Origin: Akkermansiaceae bacterium
Lineage (GTDB): Bacteria; Verrucomicrobiota; Verrucomicrobiia; Verrucomicrobiales; Akkermansiaceae
NCBI GenBank assembly: GCA_023300065.1
Contig: JALZWJ010000077.1
Coordinates: forward strand, 1-8,194
Reading direction: 5' to 3'
Length of the DNA stretch: 8,194 nt
This document shows positions 7,244 to 8,194 of this stretch, in pieces. Each line of letters opens with the position of its first letter. Positions within the stretch are counted from its first letter, which is position 1. Under the pieces are notes generated by a model. The model made no database searches, was not told where the DNA came from, and saw only the letters and a program-made list of their open reading frames with translations. Made by a program: the position numbers and the translations under genes.

Positions 7244-7258
7244 CCTGGCACCTTAGTT
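7244..7258. repeat. Partial second copy of the 1253-1267 repeat
   Basis: The 15 bases CCTGGCACCTTAGTT match 1253-1267 exactly and in the same orientation. The left half of the palindrome (GGTG) is replaced here by TTTT, so the inverted repeat is lost. It lies 20 bases beyond the apparent ancestral stop (7279) of the damaged two-helix gene. Confidence 0.5.
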
Positions 7259-7295
7259 CCTGCCCCATCTAGTTTACTTTATTGTTTTCTCAGGA

Positions 7296-7658
7296 TCAAG
7301 CCGTCTGCCCTCTCTGGTCCCGGATAATAGGGAAGGATCGCGGGGCTCCCCCATCTTGTGATCCAGCGTGGTTGCTCCAGGGTCGATCCACTGAACGTAA
7401 GGTTCCAGTCAAAGTGGCTCCATTGAGGTGGTGTCCGGTTATTCGCCCGAGGGTGGCATCACTTGGATTGTATTCGGTCACGGCTCGGATCATGGCCGAC
7501 CTCAGAAAAAACACGACTGGGAGGAAAGCGATGCACGCCGTGATCCATCCACCTCTCGATAGCTTCTTCCGCGAAATAAACCGGGTGATCTGCACGATAA
7601 GAACGACCCCGCAGGCCACCACAACCAACAGCATTAACAACATGAAAAGCGACTCCAT
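7296..7658 (-). CDS. Two-helix membrane protein of unknown function, 3' half probably frameshifted
   Basis: The 120-residue frame starts MESLFMLLMLLVVVACGVVL, giving a first helix at 3-25. A basic turn (RFISRKKLSRGG) and a second helix at about 37-53 (WITACIAFLPVVFFL) follow. No function is recognised. After TEYNPSDATLG (residue 71) the sequence in this frame turns into low-quality text ending RDQRGQTA. In a neighbouring minus-strand frame, residues WSHFDWNLTFSG, LEQPRWITRWG and PAILPYYPGP lead to a natural-looking end GLILRKQ with TAA at 7279-7281. That frame is open only from 7458. I infer an indel near 7440-7460, which would make the gene about 380 bases long ending at 7279. There is no visible Shine-Dalgarno before the ATG. 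Confidence 0.6.
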   Translation of the reverse strand: MESLFMLLMLLVVVACGVVLIVQITRFISRKKLSRGGWITACIAFLPVVFFLRSAMIRAVTEYNPSDATLGRITGHHLNGATLTGTLRSVDRPWSNHAGSQDGGAPRSFPIIRDQRGQTA

Positions 7659-7691
7659 TTAGACCGGTGTTTTTCTAGTGTGCTTTCGAAT

Positions 7692-7726
7692 GGTGAGGGG
7701 CAGTGCTAAAAGCAGCGCCTCTCATC
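7692..7726. repeat. Long inverted repeat between two minus-strand genes
   Basis: GGTGAGGGGCAGTGC (7692-7706) pairs with GCAGCGCCTCTCATC (7712-7726) around the 5-base loop TAAAA. The stem is 15 bp with one two-base mismatch and two G-T pairs. It follows the zinc-ribbon gene by 68 bases on the minus strand. No T run follows, so an ordinary intrinsic terminator is not supported; a processing hairpin or dispersed repeat is possible. Confidence 0.45.
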
Positions 7727-7793
7727 GGTTGTTCGGGATCTCCAGTTGATTGGACATAAACAGCTCTGTTCACTTTCCCACACTCCCGAAATT

Positions 7794-8084
7794 TTATTGG
7801 AATAAGAATCTGAATCCAGAAATCACCACGATTAAAATCACGACAAACACAGTTAGCACAATTCCCAGAAATACGTATCTACAGCCAAGATTCGTGGCCG
7901 GTTTTTGGCAAATTGGGCAATACTTGCTGATCGTGTCATGGGGATTTGTAATGGGAAATATCTCATTCTTACAGCCAGAGCACTTGATCATGTGTTCGCG
8001 CCCTCTCATTCGATAGCCACAGTGTGGGCACGCATCCGCATCAGACGACACCGTCTGCTTACATTCTGTGCATTTTTGAATCAT
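7794..8084 (-). CDS. Tail-anchored double zinc-ribbon protein
   Basis: The 96-residue protein has four CxxC knuckles: Cys5/Cys8, Cys19/Cys22 (CPHCGYRMRG), Cys35/Cys38 (CSGCKNEIFP) and Cys56/Cys59 (CPICQKP). This makes two zinc-binding ribbons, one from each successive pair. A single hydrophobic helix follows at about 70-90 (VFLGIVLTVFVVILIVVISG), and the chain ends FRFLFQ. The most likely layout is cytoplasmic ribbons anchored by the C-terminal helix. Such short ribbon-plus-helix proteins are common and mostly uncharacterised; no enzymatic residues are seen. The ATG at 8084 is right because the first knuckle lies only four residues after it. The gene is AT-richer than the globin-rhomboid pair. 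Its promoter would lie in 8085-8194, where I see no convincing site. Confidence 0.82.
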   Translation of the reverse strand: MIQKCTECKQTVSSDADACPHCGYRMRGREHMIKCSGCKNEIFPITNPHDTISKYCPICQKPATNLGCRYVFLGIVLTVFVVILIVVISGFRFLFQ

Positions 8085-8194
8085 CGATTTTTAAACTAGA
8101 ACGATTAGGAGCTGATGCCCCCCGCCGTTCGTGATTTAGTAGTCTGAATTATCTCAACGAATCTGAAAGCTCCAAAACAAACTTATGTGGCGGT

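Noticed and set aside
7062..7268. 68-codon minus-strand frame upstream of the amber-split lipoprotein
   Set aside because: It overlaps the lipoprotein signal peptide in another frame and has no recognisable features.
7750..8016. 88-codon plus-strand open frame
   Set aside because: It lies opposite the zinc-ribbon gene, whose eight ordered cysteines and membrane helix are on the minus strand.

Overview
The window looks like a chromosomal segment from a Verrucomicrobiota-type bacterium (inference). The basis is a Hanks-type kinase fused to C-type-lectin-like domains and a coiled-coil tail, lipoproteins with a loose L-x-T-S-C lipobox, few clear Shine-Dalgarno sites, and decaying YD-repeat genes. 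I see no tRNA, rRNA, CRISPR array, integrase or transposase gene. GC content is moderate and visibly lower in the right-hand 2 kb.

Left part (1-2100, minus strand): the remains of an RHS/YD-repeat protein run off the left edge. Its 5' end is frameshifted and stops at a short GGTGCC/GGCACC palindrome. Next come a strong intrinsic terminator and the gene it serves, a 189-residue predicted lipoprotein made mostly of twelve tandem 11-residue repeats.

Centre (2104-4839, minus): a 911-residue membrane Ser/Thr protein kinase. It has a complete catalytic core, one transmembrane helix, and an outer region with a long coiled coil, two C-type-lectin-like domains and a helical tail. The repeat lipoprotein lies 132 bases downstream on the same strand. 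Diverging from the kinase is a plus-strand pair (4944-5976): a group II truncated haemoglobin whose last codons overlap the start of a rhomboid-family intramembrane protease.

Right part (5985-8084, minus): small genes of unknown function converge on the rhomboid gene. A lipoprotein N-terminal half and a soluble C-terminal half lie in one frame separated only by a TAG codon, so they are probably one gene with an amber stop. They overlap by ATGA with a two-helix membrane protein. Further right are a second two-helix protein whose 3' half seems frameshifted and a tail-anchored double zinc-ribbon protein. Three of the genes here (RHS, the amber-split lipoprotein, the two-helix protein) look damaged, and a 15-base sequence containing half of the palindrome recurs beside two of them.

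The most promising items are the lectin-kinase next to the 11-mer repeat lipoprotein, and the amber-split gene. Nothing seen here proves a new multi-gene system.
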